From Acidimicrobiaceae bacterium (GTDB lineage: Bacteria > Actinomycetota > Acidimicrobiia > Acidimicrobiales > RAAP-2): 44,670 nucleotides of DNA. The position numbers were made by a program, and so were the translations under genes. The stretch's first letter is position 1; every line of letters starts with the position of its first letter. The stretch is from positions 1 through 44,670 of the forward strand of contig PKYK01000074.1 in assembly GCA_003133665.1 (NCBI GenBank), given 5' to 3'. This document shows positions 1 through 7,472 of this stretch, piece by piece. The notes beneath the pieces were generated by a model, which saw nothing but the letters and a program-made list of their open reading frames with translations, was not told the origin of the DNA and did no database searches.

Positions 1-984
1 GCCGATGATCGGACCACCGATGCCGCGGTCGAGGGCGACTTTGGCACATCGAACGGCGTCGATAATCACCCCGGCCGAGTTGGGTGAGTCCCACACTTCA
101 AGCTTGAGTTCAATATTGAGAGGAACGTCGCCGAAGTTGCGACCCTCCATGCGGATGTAGGCCCACTTGCGGTCGAGCAGCCACGGGACGTGGTCGCTCG
201 GACCAATGTGGATGTCATCGGGTGACATGTGGCTTGTCTCCAGTTGGGAAGTCACCGACTGGGTCTTTGAGATCTTCTTCGACTCGAGGCGCTCTCGGTC
301 GAGCATGTTCTTGAAGTCCATATTGCCGCCCACGTTCAGCTGATACGTGTGGTCGAGGGTCAAACCGCGGTCTTCGAAGAGACGCGACAGCACACGGTGC
401 ACGATGGTGGCCCCGACCTGGCTCTTGATGTCGTCGCCAATGATTGGCACCTTGGCGTCGGAGAACTTCTTGGCCCATACGGGGTCCGAGGCGATGAAGA
501 CCGGGATGGCGTTGACGAAGGCGACGCCGGCGTCGATGGCGGCCTGGGCGTAGAAGCGCTGCGCCTCTTCGGAACCAACGGGTAGGTACGAGACCAGCAC
601 CTCGGCGCGGGCGTCGCGCAAGGCCTGGACGACATCGACGGCCTCGACGGGCGACTCCTCGATCGAGGCGCGGTAGTACTTGTTCAGGCCATCCATGGTC
701 GGTCCACGAAGCACCGTGACGCCGAGTGACGGCACCGTGGCGAACTTGATGGTGTTGTTCTGGCCGCCGTCGATGGCCTTGCCGAGGTCGTTGCCGACCT
801 TGGAGGCGTCGACATCGAAGGCCGCCACGAATTCGAGGTCGCTGACGTGATAGCCACCGAGCACGACGTGCATGAGACCGGGCACGTCGTCGCCAGGCTT
901 TGCGTCCCTGTAGTACGTCACGCCCTGAATGAGTGAACTGGCGCAGTTTCCGACGCCGGCGATGGCCACGCGAATCTTTTCCAT
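1..984 (-). CDS. ino1: myo-inositol-1-phosphate synthase (3' end outside window)
   Basis: Converts glucose 6-phosphate to 1L-myo-inositol 1-phosphate using bound NAD, the first step to phosphatidylinositol, and in many actinobacteria to mycothiol. The protein starts [20 protein letters not shown], the N-terminal NAD-binding glycine loop typical of the family. Later segments [23 protein letters not shown] and [12 protein letters not shown] (roughly residues 190-260) are the conserved catalytic and NAD-contact regions. The ATG at 984 is preceded by a strong AGGAG on the minus strand. The frame stays open for 328 codons to the window edge; the family is about 360 residues long, so only the C-terminal end is missing. 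It lies 12 nt downstream of the padR-like gene, probably in one transcript, as in the mycobacterial Rv0047c-ino1 pair. Confidence 0.96.
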   Translation of the reverse strand, partial: MEKIRVAIAGVGNCASSLIQGVTYYRDAKPGDDVPGLMHVVLGGYHVSDLEFVAAFDVDASKVGNDLGKAIDGGQNNTIKFATVPSLGVTVLRGPTMDGLNKYYRASIEESPVEAVDVVQALRDARAEVLVSYLPVGSEEAQRFYAQAAIDAGVAFVNAIPVFIASDPVWAKKFSDAKVPIIGDDIKSQVGATIVHRVLSRLFEDRGLTLDHTYQLNVGGNMDFKNMLDRERLESKKISKTQSVTSQLETSHMSPDDIHIGPSDHVPWLLDRKWAYIRMEGRNFGDVPLNIELKLEVWDSPNSAGVIIDAVRCAKVALDRGIGGPIIG

Positions 985-996
985 GGCTCTCCTTTC

Positions 997-1620
997 CTAC
1001 TTCACTTCTTGAGCGAAGGTCTTCTGGTTACTTCGTTCGGTGGACAACAGGTTGTCGATCCACGCGAGGTCCAACTCGACACCCTGCGCGGCGTGTTCCA
1101 TCACGCTGCGGGCATAAGTGTCCAATTGTTCGTTGTGCGCTCCGGCCCGTACTTCGACGAGGCGCTCGACGAGATCGGCTCGCCGGCGCTCCAGTAGGCC
1201 CACGCGAAGATTGGGGGTGAGGTATTTCGCGAGCGCCATGCGCAGTGAGAAGTTCTTGCCATCGTCGACGGTGGCGGGGTTGGCGAGCAGGGCCACGAAC
1301 TCCTGGCGCCCACGGTCGGTGATGCGGTAGACCTTGCGCCCACGCCGGCCGATGCCCGGCGAGGTGCGAAGAGAGCGGAGTGAGGCGCGTTCGCCCGAGA
1401 GCGATCCGGTCGACATTGATCCGAGGCGCGATTCACTGGGCGTCACCGCCTCGACGCAGCCGTGACGCTCCAGGCGAGCGAGAGCTGGATAGATCGATCC
1501 AAAGGAGACATTGGCCCAAACCCCGAGGCGATCGCGCAACTGGGAGCGGATCTCGTAGCCGTGGTGGTCGCGGTCCATGAGAAGTCCGAGGATGGCAATA
1601 TCTAACACGCAGGCCATCAT
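997..1620 (-). CDS. PadR-family transcriptional regulator
   Basis: A 207-residue PadR-like repressor. The N-terminal winged helix is readable as LDIAILGLLMDRDHHGYEI and FGSIYPALARLERHG, with the wing at RRGRKVYRITDRGRQEF. A helical C-terminal dimerisation part carries ALAKYLTPNLRVGLLERR. An insert of about 25 residues (LGSMSTGSLSGERASLRS) sits between the recognition helix and the wing. Two tandem ATG codons (1620 and 1617) precede ACVLDIAI; upstream in-frame codons lack family similarity, so I start at 1620. It is immediately upstream of ino1 and co-directional, matching mycobacterial Rv0047c, so it probably regulates its own operon. The ligand is unknown. Confidence 0.9.
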   Translation of the reverse strand: MMACVLDIAILGLLMDRDHHGYEIRSQLRDRLGVWANVSFGSIYPALARLERHGCVEAVTPSESRLGSMSTGSLSGERASLRSLRTSPGIGRRGRKVYRITDRGRQEFVALLANPATVDDGKNFSLRMALAKYLTPNLRVGLLERRRADLVERLVEVRAGAHNEQLDTYARSVMEHAAQGVELDLAWIDNLLSTERSNQKTFAQEVK

Positions 1621-1626
1621 ATCACT

Positions 1627-1638
1627 TCGATATATCGA
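1627..1638. promoter_or_regulatory. perfect 12-bp palindrome upstream of padR, candidate operator
   Basis: TCGATATATCGA is a perfect inverted repeat, AT-rich against a GC-rich background. It lies 7 nt upstream of the first padR ATG and within the space between the divergent padR and DUF5318 genes. PadR proteins usually bind AT-rich palindromes at their own promoters, so autoregulation is likely. This is inference; the classical ATGT-N8-ACAT form is not present exactly. Confidence 0.4.
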
Positions 1639-1681
1639 TGAGTACATTCGGTAAGACACGTGGCATTCCAAGGTAGCGGTA

Positions 1682-2122
1682 GTGTCGCCCGTAATGGATA
1701 AGAGTTTTCGCACCAGTACCGCCGACGGCGCGGTCGTCGAGTTCGGACTCGTCCGTCACGCACTTTTGGCGAAGGTCGCCGCAGGCCTGCTCCGCTACGA
1801 AGACATCTGCGACGCCCACCCGGAACTCCTTCGAGCCGCCAGGAACATTGGGCGATCGACCGGTGAGACGTGCCCGGTCTGTCACGAGGTCGAGCTCGTC
1901 GAGGTCACCTACGTGTTCGGTGCTCGCCTCCCGGCGGGCGGGACCTGTCCGACGTCGCGCGCCGAGCTCTTGAAGCTCGAGCGCCGTGAAGAGCCCGTGC
2001 AGTGCTACGCCGTCGAGGTCTGTGTCGACTGCTCGTTCCACCACCTCGTACGAAAGTGGACAGCCGGCGGTCGACGCTCGCGCAAGGCCCAGCCGACGCA
2101 ACAGAAGAAGGTCAGTCAGTGA
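1682..2122 (+). CDS. DUF5318-family zinc-ribbon-like protein
   Basis: A 146-residue conserved actinobacterial protein of unknown function, resembling mycobacterial Rv0049. Similarity covers VEFGLVRHALLAKVAAG, ICDAHPELLRAARNIG, CPVCHEVELVEVTYVFG and VEVCVDCSFHHLVRKW. The two CxxC pairs (CPVC and CVDC) about 55 residues apart look like a zinc ribbon. The tail is basic and low in complexity. The GTG at 1682 has AAGG upstream; an ATG at 1694 is an alternative start. The TGA stop overlaps the panB GTG by 4 nt, so the two are probably translationally coupled. Genomic position next to ino1/padR and rpsF is conserved, but no reaction can be assigned. Confidence 0.82.
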   Translation: MSPVMDKSFRTSTADGAVVEFGLVRHALLAKVAAGLLRYEDICDAHPELLRAARNIGRSTGETCPVCHEVELVEVTYVFGARLPAGGTCPTSRAELLKLERREEPVQCYAVEVCVDCSFHHLVRKWTAGGRRSRKAQPTQQKKVSQ

Positions 2123-2940
2123 GCCTGAGCGCTCCGGCAATTCGTGCGCGCAAGCGCAGGAGCGGCAGCCAACCGCTGGTAATGGTGACGGCCTATGACG
2201 AACCGAGCGCACGCTTCGTCGACGCCGCCGGCGTCGACATCATCCTGGTCGGCGACTCGGTGGCCAACGTGGTTCTGGGACACCACGACACACTCCACGT
2301 CACGGTTGAAGAGATGTGCCATCACGTGCGTGCGGTCGCCGCGGCGAAGCCCCGGGCGCACATCGTGGCCGACATGCCGTGGCTCAGTTATCACGTCGAT
2401 GCTGGCGACAGCGTGAGAAACGCGGGAGCCCTGATTCGTGCGGGGGCGCACAGCGTGAAGCTCGAAGGGGGACAGATTCGCCGTAGCGTGGCGCGGGCCA
2501 TCCTCGATGCGGAGATCCCGGTCATGGGCCATTTGGGTCTGACCCCCCAAAGCGTGCTGGCCTTCGGCGGTTTCAAGGTTCAGGCAAAGACCCGCGAGGC
2601 CGCCAAATGGTTGGTGGAGGACGCCATTTCGTTGCAGGACGAGGGTGTCTACGCCATCGTGATCGAAGGTGTGCCCAGTGCGGTCGGGACCCTCGCCACT
2701 GAATCTCTCGAGGTTCCGACGATCGGCATCGGGGCCGGACCGGACACGGACGGGCAGGTGCTGGTGTTTCACGACCTTCTGGGCCTCACCAACCGCGCGC
2801 CGGCAAAGTTCGTTCGTCAGTACGCCGACCTGGGTCCCGTGATCACCGAGGCGCTGGAACGATTTGCCGCAGACGTGCGGAGTGGCGCGTTTCCAAGCGA
2901 AACCGAGACCTACGCCAACCCCGAGGACCTGCTCAACTAG
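2119..2940 (+). CDS. panB: 3-methyl-2-oxobutanoate hydroxymethyltransferase
   Basis: Transfers a hydroxymethyl group from methylene-tetrahydrofolate to 2-oxoisovalerate to make ketopantoate, the first committed step of pantothenate and CoA synthesis. The 273-residue protein shows the family signatures VTAYDEPSA, LVGDSVANVVLGH (metal-binding Asp), VADMPWLSY, SVKLEGG, GHLGLTPQS, and the nearly invariant PTIGIGAG followed by DGQVLVFHDLLGL. The GTG at 2119 is chosen because it follows AGAAGAAGG, overlaps the upstream stop as GTGA and gives a normal length; an ATG 39 codons earlier lies inside the DUF5318 gene. Ends 121 nt before rpsF. Confidence 0.96.
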   Translation: MSLSAPAIRARKRRSGSQPLVMVTAYDEPSARFVDAAGVDIILVGDSVANVVLGHHDTLHVTVEEMCHHVRAVAAAKPRAHIVADMPWLSYHVDAGDSVRNAGALIRAGAHSVKLEGGQIRRSVARAILDAEIPVMGHLGLTPQSVLAFGGFKVQAKTREAAKWLVEDAISLQDEGVYAIVIEGVPSAVGTLATESLEVPTIGIGAGPDTDGQVLVFHDLLGLTNRAPAKFVRQYADLGPVITEALERFAADVRSGAFPSETETYANPEDLLN

Positions 2941-2970
2941 CCAGAATTGGCCGATTGGAGTAGAGTGGTC

Positions 2971-3038
2971 CTTCCCATAGATGTGGGGAAGTGACAACAG
3001 AACCCTGCTCTGTTTTCCGCAGAGCCCGGCCTGGCCGG
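2971..3038 (+). promoter_or_regulatory. rpsF leader with three consecutive hairpins, candidate S6:S18 autoregulatory leader
   Basis: The 121-nt gap before rpsF holds three stems: CTTCCC/GGGAAG (2971-2976 with 2986-2991), GCTCTG/CAGAGC (3007-3012 with 3020-3025, loop TTTTCCG) and CCGGC/GCCGG (3026-3030 with 3034-3038). Many bacterial rpsF leaders are known to bind the S6:S18 complex through a structure that exposes a CCG triplet, and a CCG is present in the middle loop. Whether this fold matches that motif is not tested here. Confidence 0.35.
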
Positions 3039-3061
3039 ACCAGAGGGAAAGGAAACCGGCC

Positions 3062-3382
3062 ATGCGGCCTTATGAAACCATGATCGTGTTCGACACGACC
3101 GTTGACGCGCAGTCCATCCAGGTGGCACTCGATCGAGCACTCGAGACCGTTCGTACCAGTGGCGGACACCCCGGAACCATCGACCGTTGGGGGAAGCGTC
3201 CTTTGGCGTACGAGATCAAGAAGCGCAAAGAGGGTTACTACGTGCTGGTGGAGTTCAGCGGCGAGTCGGACACAGTTGTCGAGCTCGACCGAATCCTGAC
3301 CCTTTCGGACGAGGTCCTTCGTTTCAAGATCCTTCGTCGCAATGAGCGAACGAAATCCCGCCGTGTTACGGCTCAGGGTTAA
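3062..3382 (+). CDS. rpsF: 30S ribosomal protein S6
   Basis: Binds 16S rRNA in the platform of the small subunit together with S18. The 106-residue protein begins MRPYETMIVFDTTVD and contains DRWGKRPLAYEIKKRKEGYYVL, the conserved strand-loop of S6, then ILTLSDEVLRFKILRR. Start at ATG 3062 follows GGGAAAGGA at good distance; an upstream in-frame ATG at 2981 would lie in the structured leader and adds residues unlike S6. It heads the rpsF-ssb-rpsR-rplI operon, whose order is widely conserved. Confidence 0.97.
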   Translation: MRPYETMIVFDTTVDAQSIQVALDRALETVRTSGGHPGTIDRWGKRPLAYEIKKRKEGYYVLVEFSGESDTVVELDRILTLSDEVLRFKILRRNERTKSRRVTAQG

Positions 3383-3413
3383 GTTCGGGCGCCGAGCGAA
3401 CTAAGGAGAAGAA

Positions 3414-3869
3414 ATGGCCGACAACACCATCACCGTCGTGGGGAACATCACCCGGGACCCCGAACTCAAGTTTTTGAACAGTGGCCAGGCCGCGGTGCGC
3501 CTTTCGGTCGCCGTCAGTCGTCGCTGGCAGAACCGCCAGACCCAGGAGTGGGAGGAGAAGACCTCCTTCTTCGATGTCCAGTGCTATGGGCCCATGGCCG
3601 AGAACGCCGCGAACTCGCTGTCGAAAGGCGCACGGGTCGTCGTGACCGGTCGCATGGAGCAGCGCTCGTGGGAGACCGAGAACGGTGAGAAGCGCTCCGC
3701 TTTCGAGATTGTTGCCGATGAGATTGCCCCCTCGCTTCGATGGGCCACCGCCGTTGTCACCAAGACCCCCCGCCCCGAGGGCAGCAGCTTTGCCTCGGGC
3801 AGCCAATCAAACACCACACCTCGTTCCAACGAACCGACCACGTACGCCTTTGATGAGGAGCCCTTCTAA
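3414..3869 (+). CDS. ssb: single-stranded DNA-binding protein
   Basis: Coats single-stranded DNA during replication, repair and recombination, and recruits partner proteins. The 151-residue protein has the OB fold at about residues 1-105 ([42 protein letters not shown]), a flexible Ser/Thr/Pro linker, and the acidic partner-binding tip ending DEEPF. A clear AAGGAGAAG precedes ATG 3414. Its TAA overlaps the rpsR ATG by one nucleotide (TAATG). Confidence 0.97.
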   Translation: MADNTITVVGNITRDPELKFLNSGQAAVRLSVAVSRRWQNRQTQEWEEKTSFFDVQCYGPMAENAANSLSKGARVVVTGRMEQRSWETENGEKRSAFEIVADEIAPSLRWATAVVTKTPRPEGSSFASGSQSNTTPRSNEPTTYAFDEEPF

Positions 3870-4327
3870 TGCCACGTATCAATAACCCGAAGCCACCAAA
3901 GCGCGCGCCGAAGATCGACAGCCGTCGCGTCAAGAAGAAGCCGTGCTCGTTCTGCCAGCACGGAGTTGGCACCGTTGACTACAAGGACCTGGCCCAGTTG
4001 CGCAAGTACATCTCGGACCGCGGCAAGATCCGTGGTCGTCGTGTGTCAGGAAACTGCCAGCAGCACCAGCGCGACGTGACCGACGCCATCAAGACCGCCC
4101 GTGAACTGGCCCTCCTGCCCTACACCCAGCGGACCGTGACCGAGCGTCGCGGTGGCCGTGGCCGTGACGACCGCGGCCCGCGCGGCCCGCGTCCCGACCG
4201 TGACAACGCGGAGTCCACCGTCCAGAGTCCTGCCGTCGAGGCCGTCGAGAGCGACCTGGTGCTGGACGACGCGAGCGAAGCTGCTGAAGTCCTGAAGACC
4301 GAGCTCGTCGAGGAGGCCAGCGAATGA
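3869..4327 (+). CDS. rpsR: 30S ribosomal protein S18 with long acidic C-terminal extension
   Basis: Small-subunit protein that pairs with S6. Residues about 1-85 are ordinary S18: [31 protein letters not shown] and [20 protein letters not shown], followed by LALLPYT. The CSFC pair and the later Cys in GNCQQHQ suggest the zinc-binding (C+) form. The chain continues for about 65 more residues: first an Arg/Gly-rich piece ([17 protein letters not shown]), then a very acidic tail ending VEEASE. S18 is normally 70-90 residues, so total length 152 is unusual. The stop overlaps rplI as ATGA, which argues against a missed earlier stop. Confidence 0.94.
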   Translation: MPRINNPKPPKRAPKIDSRRVKKKPCSFCQHGVGTVDYKDLAQLRKYISDRGKIRGRRVSGNCQQHQRDVTDAIKTARELALLPYTQRTVTERRGGRGRDDRGPRGPRPDRDNAESTVQSPAVEAVESDLVLDDASEAAEVLKTELVEEASE

Positions 4328-4770
4328 AAGTCTTGCTACGCAGTGACGTTGTCGGAGTGGGCCGTCGCGGTGACATCGTTGAAGTGAAGTCTGGCTACGC
4401 CCGGAACTTCCTGCTTCCGACCGGTGCCGGCCTTGCGGCAAGTGAATCCATGGAGGCCCAGGCGGCGTCCATGCGCAAGTCCCGTGACGTTCGCGACGCC
4501 AAGAGTCGAGAGGCCGCGGAGGTTCAGCGCGCCTTGATTGAACAGGCCACCATTACCGTGGCCGCGCGCGCGGGCACCAATGGACGACTCTTCGGGTCGG
4601 TGACCGAGGCTGACATCGTGAATGCCATTCGCACTGCGACCAACATCTCGCTGGACCGACACGCGATTCATATGGCTGAACACCTGAAGGAAGTGGGCAC
4701 GGCTTCGGCAACCGCCACGTTGTTTGACGGCGTGGTTGCGACGCTCACCATCGAGGTCGTTGCGAAGTAA
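4324..4770 (+). CDS. rplI: 50S ribosomal protein L9
   Basis: Binds 23S rRNA at the base of the L1 stalk. The 148-residue protein has the N-terminal domain [20 protein letters not shown] with [19 protein letters not shown], the long connecting helix (residues about 45-75) and the C-terminal domain containing [13 protein letters not shown]. This is the usual L9 length. ATG overlaps the rpsR stop by 4 nt, so it is translationally coupled and last in the ribosomal operon. Confidence 0.97.
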   Translation: MKVLLRSDVVGVGRRGDIVEVKSGYARNFLLPTGAGLAASESMEAQAASMRKSRDVRDAKSREAAEVQRALIEQATITVAARAGTNGRLFGSVTEADIVNAIRTATNISLDRHAIHMAEHLKEVGTASATATLFDGVVATLTIEVVAK

Positions 4771-4793
4771 TCCGCAATAATCCTGTCGCTGTG

Positions 4794-4820
4794 CTTCGCC
4801 GGGGCCCTGCCCCGGCGAAG
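4794..4820 (+). terminator. strong hairpin after rplI, probable operon terminator
   Basis: CTTCGCCGGGG (4794-4804) pairs perfectly with CCCCGGCGAAG (4810-4820), and C4805-G4809 closes a 3-nt loop. A short T-containing run (TGCTTGTT) follows. It lies 23 nt after the rplI stop and before dnaB, so it probably ends the rpsF operon transcript. Confidence 0.75.
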
Positions 4821-4930
4821 TGCTTGTTACAGGTGATTGCCATGCTGTTGGTGGTGAGGTTAGGCACAGAGTTATCCCCATGTTGTTGTTCTTGTGACAC
4901 ACAGCCATTATCGACAACCGTTGAGGTCTT

Positions 4931-6298
4931 ATGACGCAGATTGAAGCAGACCGCAGTCGACCACCCTCGATTGGTGGGAGGGTGCCACCGAGCGCCATCG
5001 AAGCCGAGGAGTCGTTGATCGGTGCGATGCTGCTTTCGCCCGAAGCAGTGAGCGTCGCCTACGAGACCGTGCAGCCCGAAGATTTCTATCGCCCGCTGCA
5101 CGGGCAGATCTTCAGCGCCATCGTAGCGCTGGCAAATTCGGGCGAGCCAGTGGACTACGTCACGGTACAGGCCAAGTTGCAGGAGCGTGGTGCGGTAGCC
5201 GTAGAGCTCGCGGTCTTGTCGTCGCTGCAGATGAATACGCCTTCGGCCGCCAATGCGCAGCACTACGCCGAGATCGTCCGTGACAAGGCCCAGCAGCGAC
5301 GCCTCATCTCCGTTGCCGGAGAGATCGTCGATGACGCCTACGTCGCGACCGACGACGTCGTGGGACTGATCGACGAGGCGGAGCGCAAGATCAACAAGAT
5401 CGGTGACGATCGGAAGATTGACTCGGTATCTCCGCTCCATGGGCTGTTGCTCACCGAGGCCAACATTCTCGAGGAGCGCGGCGAGACGCGCGGTCAGTTC
5501 AACGGACTCGAGACGGGCTACAAGTCGCTCGATCTGGTTCTGCAAGGACTCCAGCCCAGCAGCATGACCATCATCGGAGCCCGTCCCGGCACCGGAAAAA
5601 CGGCGTTCGCCCTGGGGATCCTGATCCACGTCGGTGCGGTGGTGCAGCGACCCGCCCTCTACTTCTCCCTGGAGATGAGTCGTCAGGAATTGGCCGAGCG
5701 CATCCTGGCCTCGACCGCCCGAATCGACTCGTCGAAGTTGCGAACCGGAGATCTCAGCGATGCCGACTGGAATCGCGCCCACGAGGCGTTCGGGTACCTG
5801 CAGTCGGCCAAAGTCTTCATTGACGACAACCCGAGTCTCACCGTCATGGACGTCCGTTCCAGAGCCAGGCGAATCAAGCAGCAGAATGGTGATCTGGGCG
5901 TCGTCATCGTTGACTACCTCCAATTGATGAGTTCGCGTGGGCGCTCGGAGAACCGTCAGGTTGAGGTGTCGGACATGAGCCGATCGCTCAAGATCCTGGC
6001 CCGCGAACTGCAGACGCCGGTCATCGCACTTTCACAGTTGTCGCGCAAGCTTGAGGAACGCGCCGACAAGCGCCCGGTGATGTCCGACTTGCGCGAGTCG
6101 GGATCGCTGGAGCAGGACGCGGACGTGGTGCTTTTCCTCTTCCGTCCCGAGCAGTACGGCGAAGTCGCAAATGACAAGAAGTCCGATGCCGAGATCATCG
6201 TGGGAAAGAACCGTAATGGTCCGACTCGCAATGCCCATCTCACCTGGCGCGGCGAGTTCGCCCGGTTCGACAATGTCGCCGAGGCCCGCGAGATCTAG
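4931..6298 (+). CDS. dnaB: replicative DNA helicase DnaB
   Basis: Hexameric 5'-3' helicase that unwinds DNA at the fork. The 455-residue protein has the N-terminal DnaB domain (PPSAIEAEESLIGAMLLSPE and EDFYRPLHGQIFSAI, residues about 18-120), a linker, then the RecA-like ATPase: Walker A GARPGTGKT near residue 218, YFSLEMSRQELAERILA, Walker B VVIVDYLQLM and SDLRESGSLEQDADV. No intein insertion is seen; length is normal. ATG 4931 has a weak TTGAGG upstream. It follows rplI as in mycobacteria but is separated from it by a terminator and 160 nt. Confidence 0.97.
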   Translation: MTQIEADRSRPPSIGGRVPPSAIEAEESLIGAMLLSPEAVSVAYETVQPEDFYRPLHGQIFSAIVALANSGEPVDYVTVQAKLQERGAVAVELAVLSSLQMNTPSAANAQHYAEIVRDKAQQRRLISVAGEIVDDAYVATDDVVGLIDEAERKINKIGDDRKIDSVSPLHGLLLTEANILEERGETRGQFNGLETGYKSLDLVLQGLQPSSMTIIGARPGTGKTAFALGILIHVGAVVQRPALYFSLEMSRQELAERILASTARIDSSKLRTGDLSDADWNRAHEAFGYLQSAKVFIDDNPSLTVMDVRSRARRIKQQNGDLGVVIVDYLQLMSSRGRSENRQVEVSDMSRSLKILARELQTPVIALSQLSRKLEERADKRPVMSDLRESGSLEQDADVVLFLFRPEQYGEVANDKKSDAEIIVGKNRNGPTRNAHLTWRGEFARFDNVAEAREI

Positions 6299-6554
6299 CG
6301 GCGGGTCCGATGGCGGCCACTTGATCACCGGATATGTCCGACGTTCTGCGGAGCGCTGTTCGCGGCGACCCTTCCCTAGGCGAGCGGTCATTCGCCAAAC
6401 GCAGTGACCACTGTGATCAACGGCCGCATCGCGAATGCCTGGTCGTCACCTGAAGAGCGGGTCGCGTTCGTGCGGCGGCCAGCAAAAGGCCTTTGTGCCC
6501 GCGCGACCTATGGGAAGATTCGCGCAGCGAAGCTTGCTCGAGAGAGGACGACGA

Positions 6555-7472
6555 TTGTCAACTCCGGCGATTAGAACGTTCGCCCTGTCGAAGCATTTCG
6601 GTGCCACGCAGGCATTGCGTGACCTGGACCTGGAAGTTGGCGAAGGCGAAGTGGTCGGTTGTCTCGGACCTAACGGGGCGGGAAAGACGACTTTGATCCG
6701 CCTCTTGCTCGGACTCCTGATTCCCTCCGGCGGGCGTGGCGAGATCTTCGGTCTGGACTGTCATCGTCAGACCGTCGAAGCCCACCGCCGGCTGGCGTAC
6801 GTGGCCGGGGAGGCAAGTCTGTGGCCGACGCTGACCGTGTCGGAGACCCTGCACCTTCTCGGTCAGGTCCAGGGGCACGTCGACCCCGACTACCGCGACG
6901 TCCTCGTCGAACGCTTCGACCTCGACGTGTCGAAGAAGGTCCGCGCGTTGTCGAAGGGTAACCGCCAGAAGCTCATCTTGGTCGCGGCCCTCATGACGCG
7001 ACCGGACCTCCTGATCCTCGATGAGCCGACGAGTGGACTGGACCCGCTCATGGAACAGGCCTTTCGCAAGTGCATCGGCGAGGCGCGGGAGCGAGGTCAG
7101 AGCGTGCTGCTGTCATCGCACATCCTGAGCGAGGTCGAAGTGCTCTGCGACCGGATCGGGATCCTGCGAGAGGGGGTCCTCGTTGAGATCGGGACCATGG
7201 CCCAGATGCGTCACCTCTCCGCGTTCCTGGTGGAGGCGACTTTTGACGGCGCCGTGCCGGATCTTTCCCAGGTGCCGGGAGTGTCGATGGTCGAGGTGCT
7301 GGGCGCGGCCGTGAAATGCCAGGTGCGGGGAAGCGTGGAGCCCCTCCTCAGGGCGCTCGCCGGCTCCGGCGTGCGCGAACTGCTCAGCCGCGAGCCGTCG
7401 CTCGAAGAACTCTTCCTCGCCCACTACGGGGCCGCCCCGACGAGGGAGATCGGTTCGCCCGATGGGGGCTGA
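6555..7472 (+). CDS. ABC transporter ATP-binding protein (exporter type)
   Basis: Energises the membrane partner encoded next. The 305-residue protein opens with TFALSKHFGATQALRDL, has Walker A GPNGAGKTT at about residue 37, a signature in the variant form LSKGNRQKL, Walker B LLILDEPTSGLDP, then the switch SSHILSEVEVLCDRIG and a C-terminal domain of about 85 residues. I choose the TTG at 6555 because GAGAGGACG precedes it and similarity to ABC ATPases begins at once; the earlier in-frame ATG at 6435 adds 40 residues of unlikely composition. It overlaps the permease gene by 11 nt. Substrate unknown; this pair type is often named antibiotic or polyketide exporter. Confidence 0.92.
   Translation: MSTPAIRTFALSKHFGATQALRDLDLEVGEGEVVGCLGPNGAGKTTLIRLLLGLLIPSGGRGEIFGLDCHRQTVEAHRRLAYVAGEASLWPTLTVSETLHLLGQVQGHVDPDYRDVLVERFDLDVSKKVRALSKGNRQKLILVAALMTRPDLLILDEPTSGLDPLMEQAFRKCIGEARERGQSVLLSSHILSEVEVLCDRIGILREGVLVEIGTMAQMRHLSAFLVEATFDGAVPDLSQVPGVSMVEVLGAAVKCQVRGSVEPLLRALAGSGVRELLSREPSLEELFLAHYGAAPTREIGSPDGG

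Noticed and set aside
4872..4880. DnaA-box-like TTATCCCCA upstream of dnaB, possible origin
   Set aside because: Single site with a mismatch, no cluster of boxes, no dnaA or dnaN nearby.
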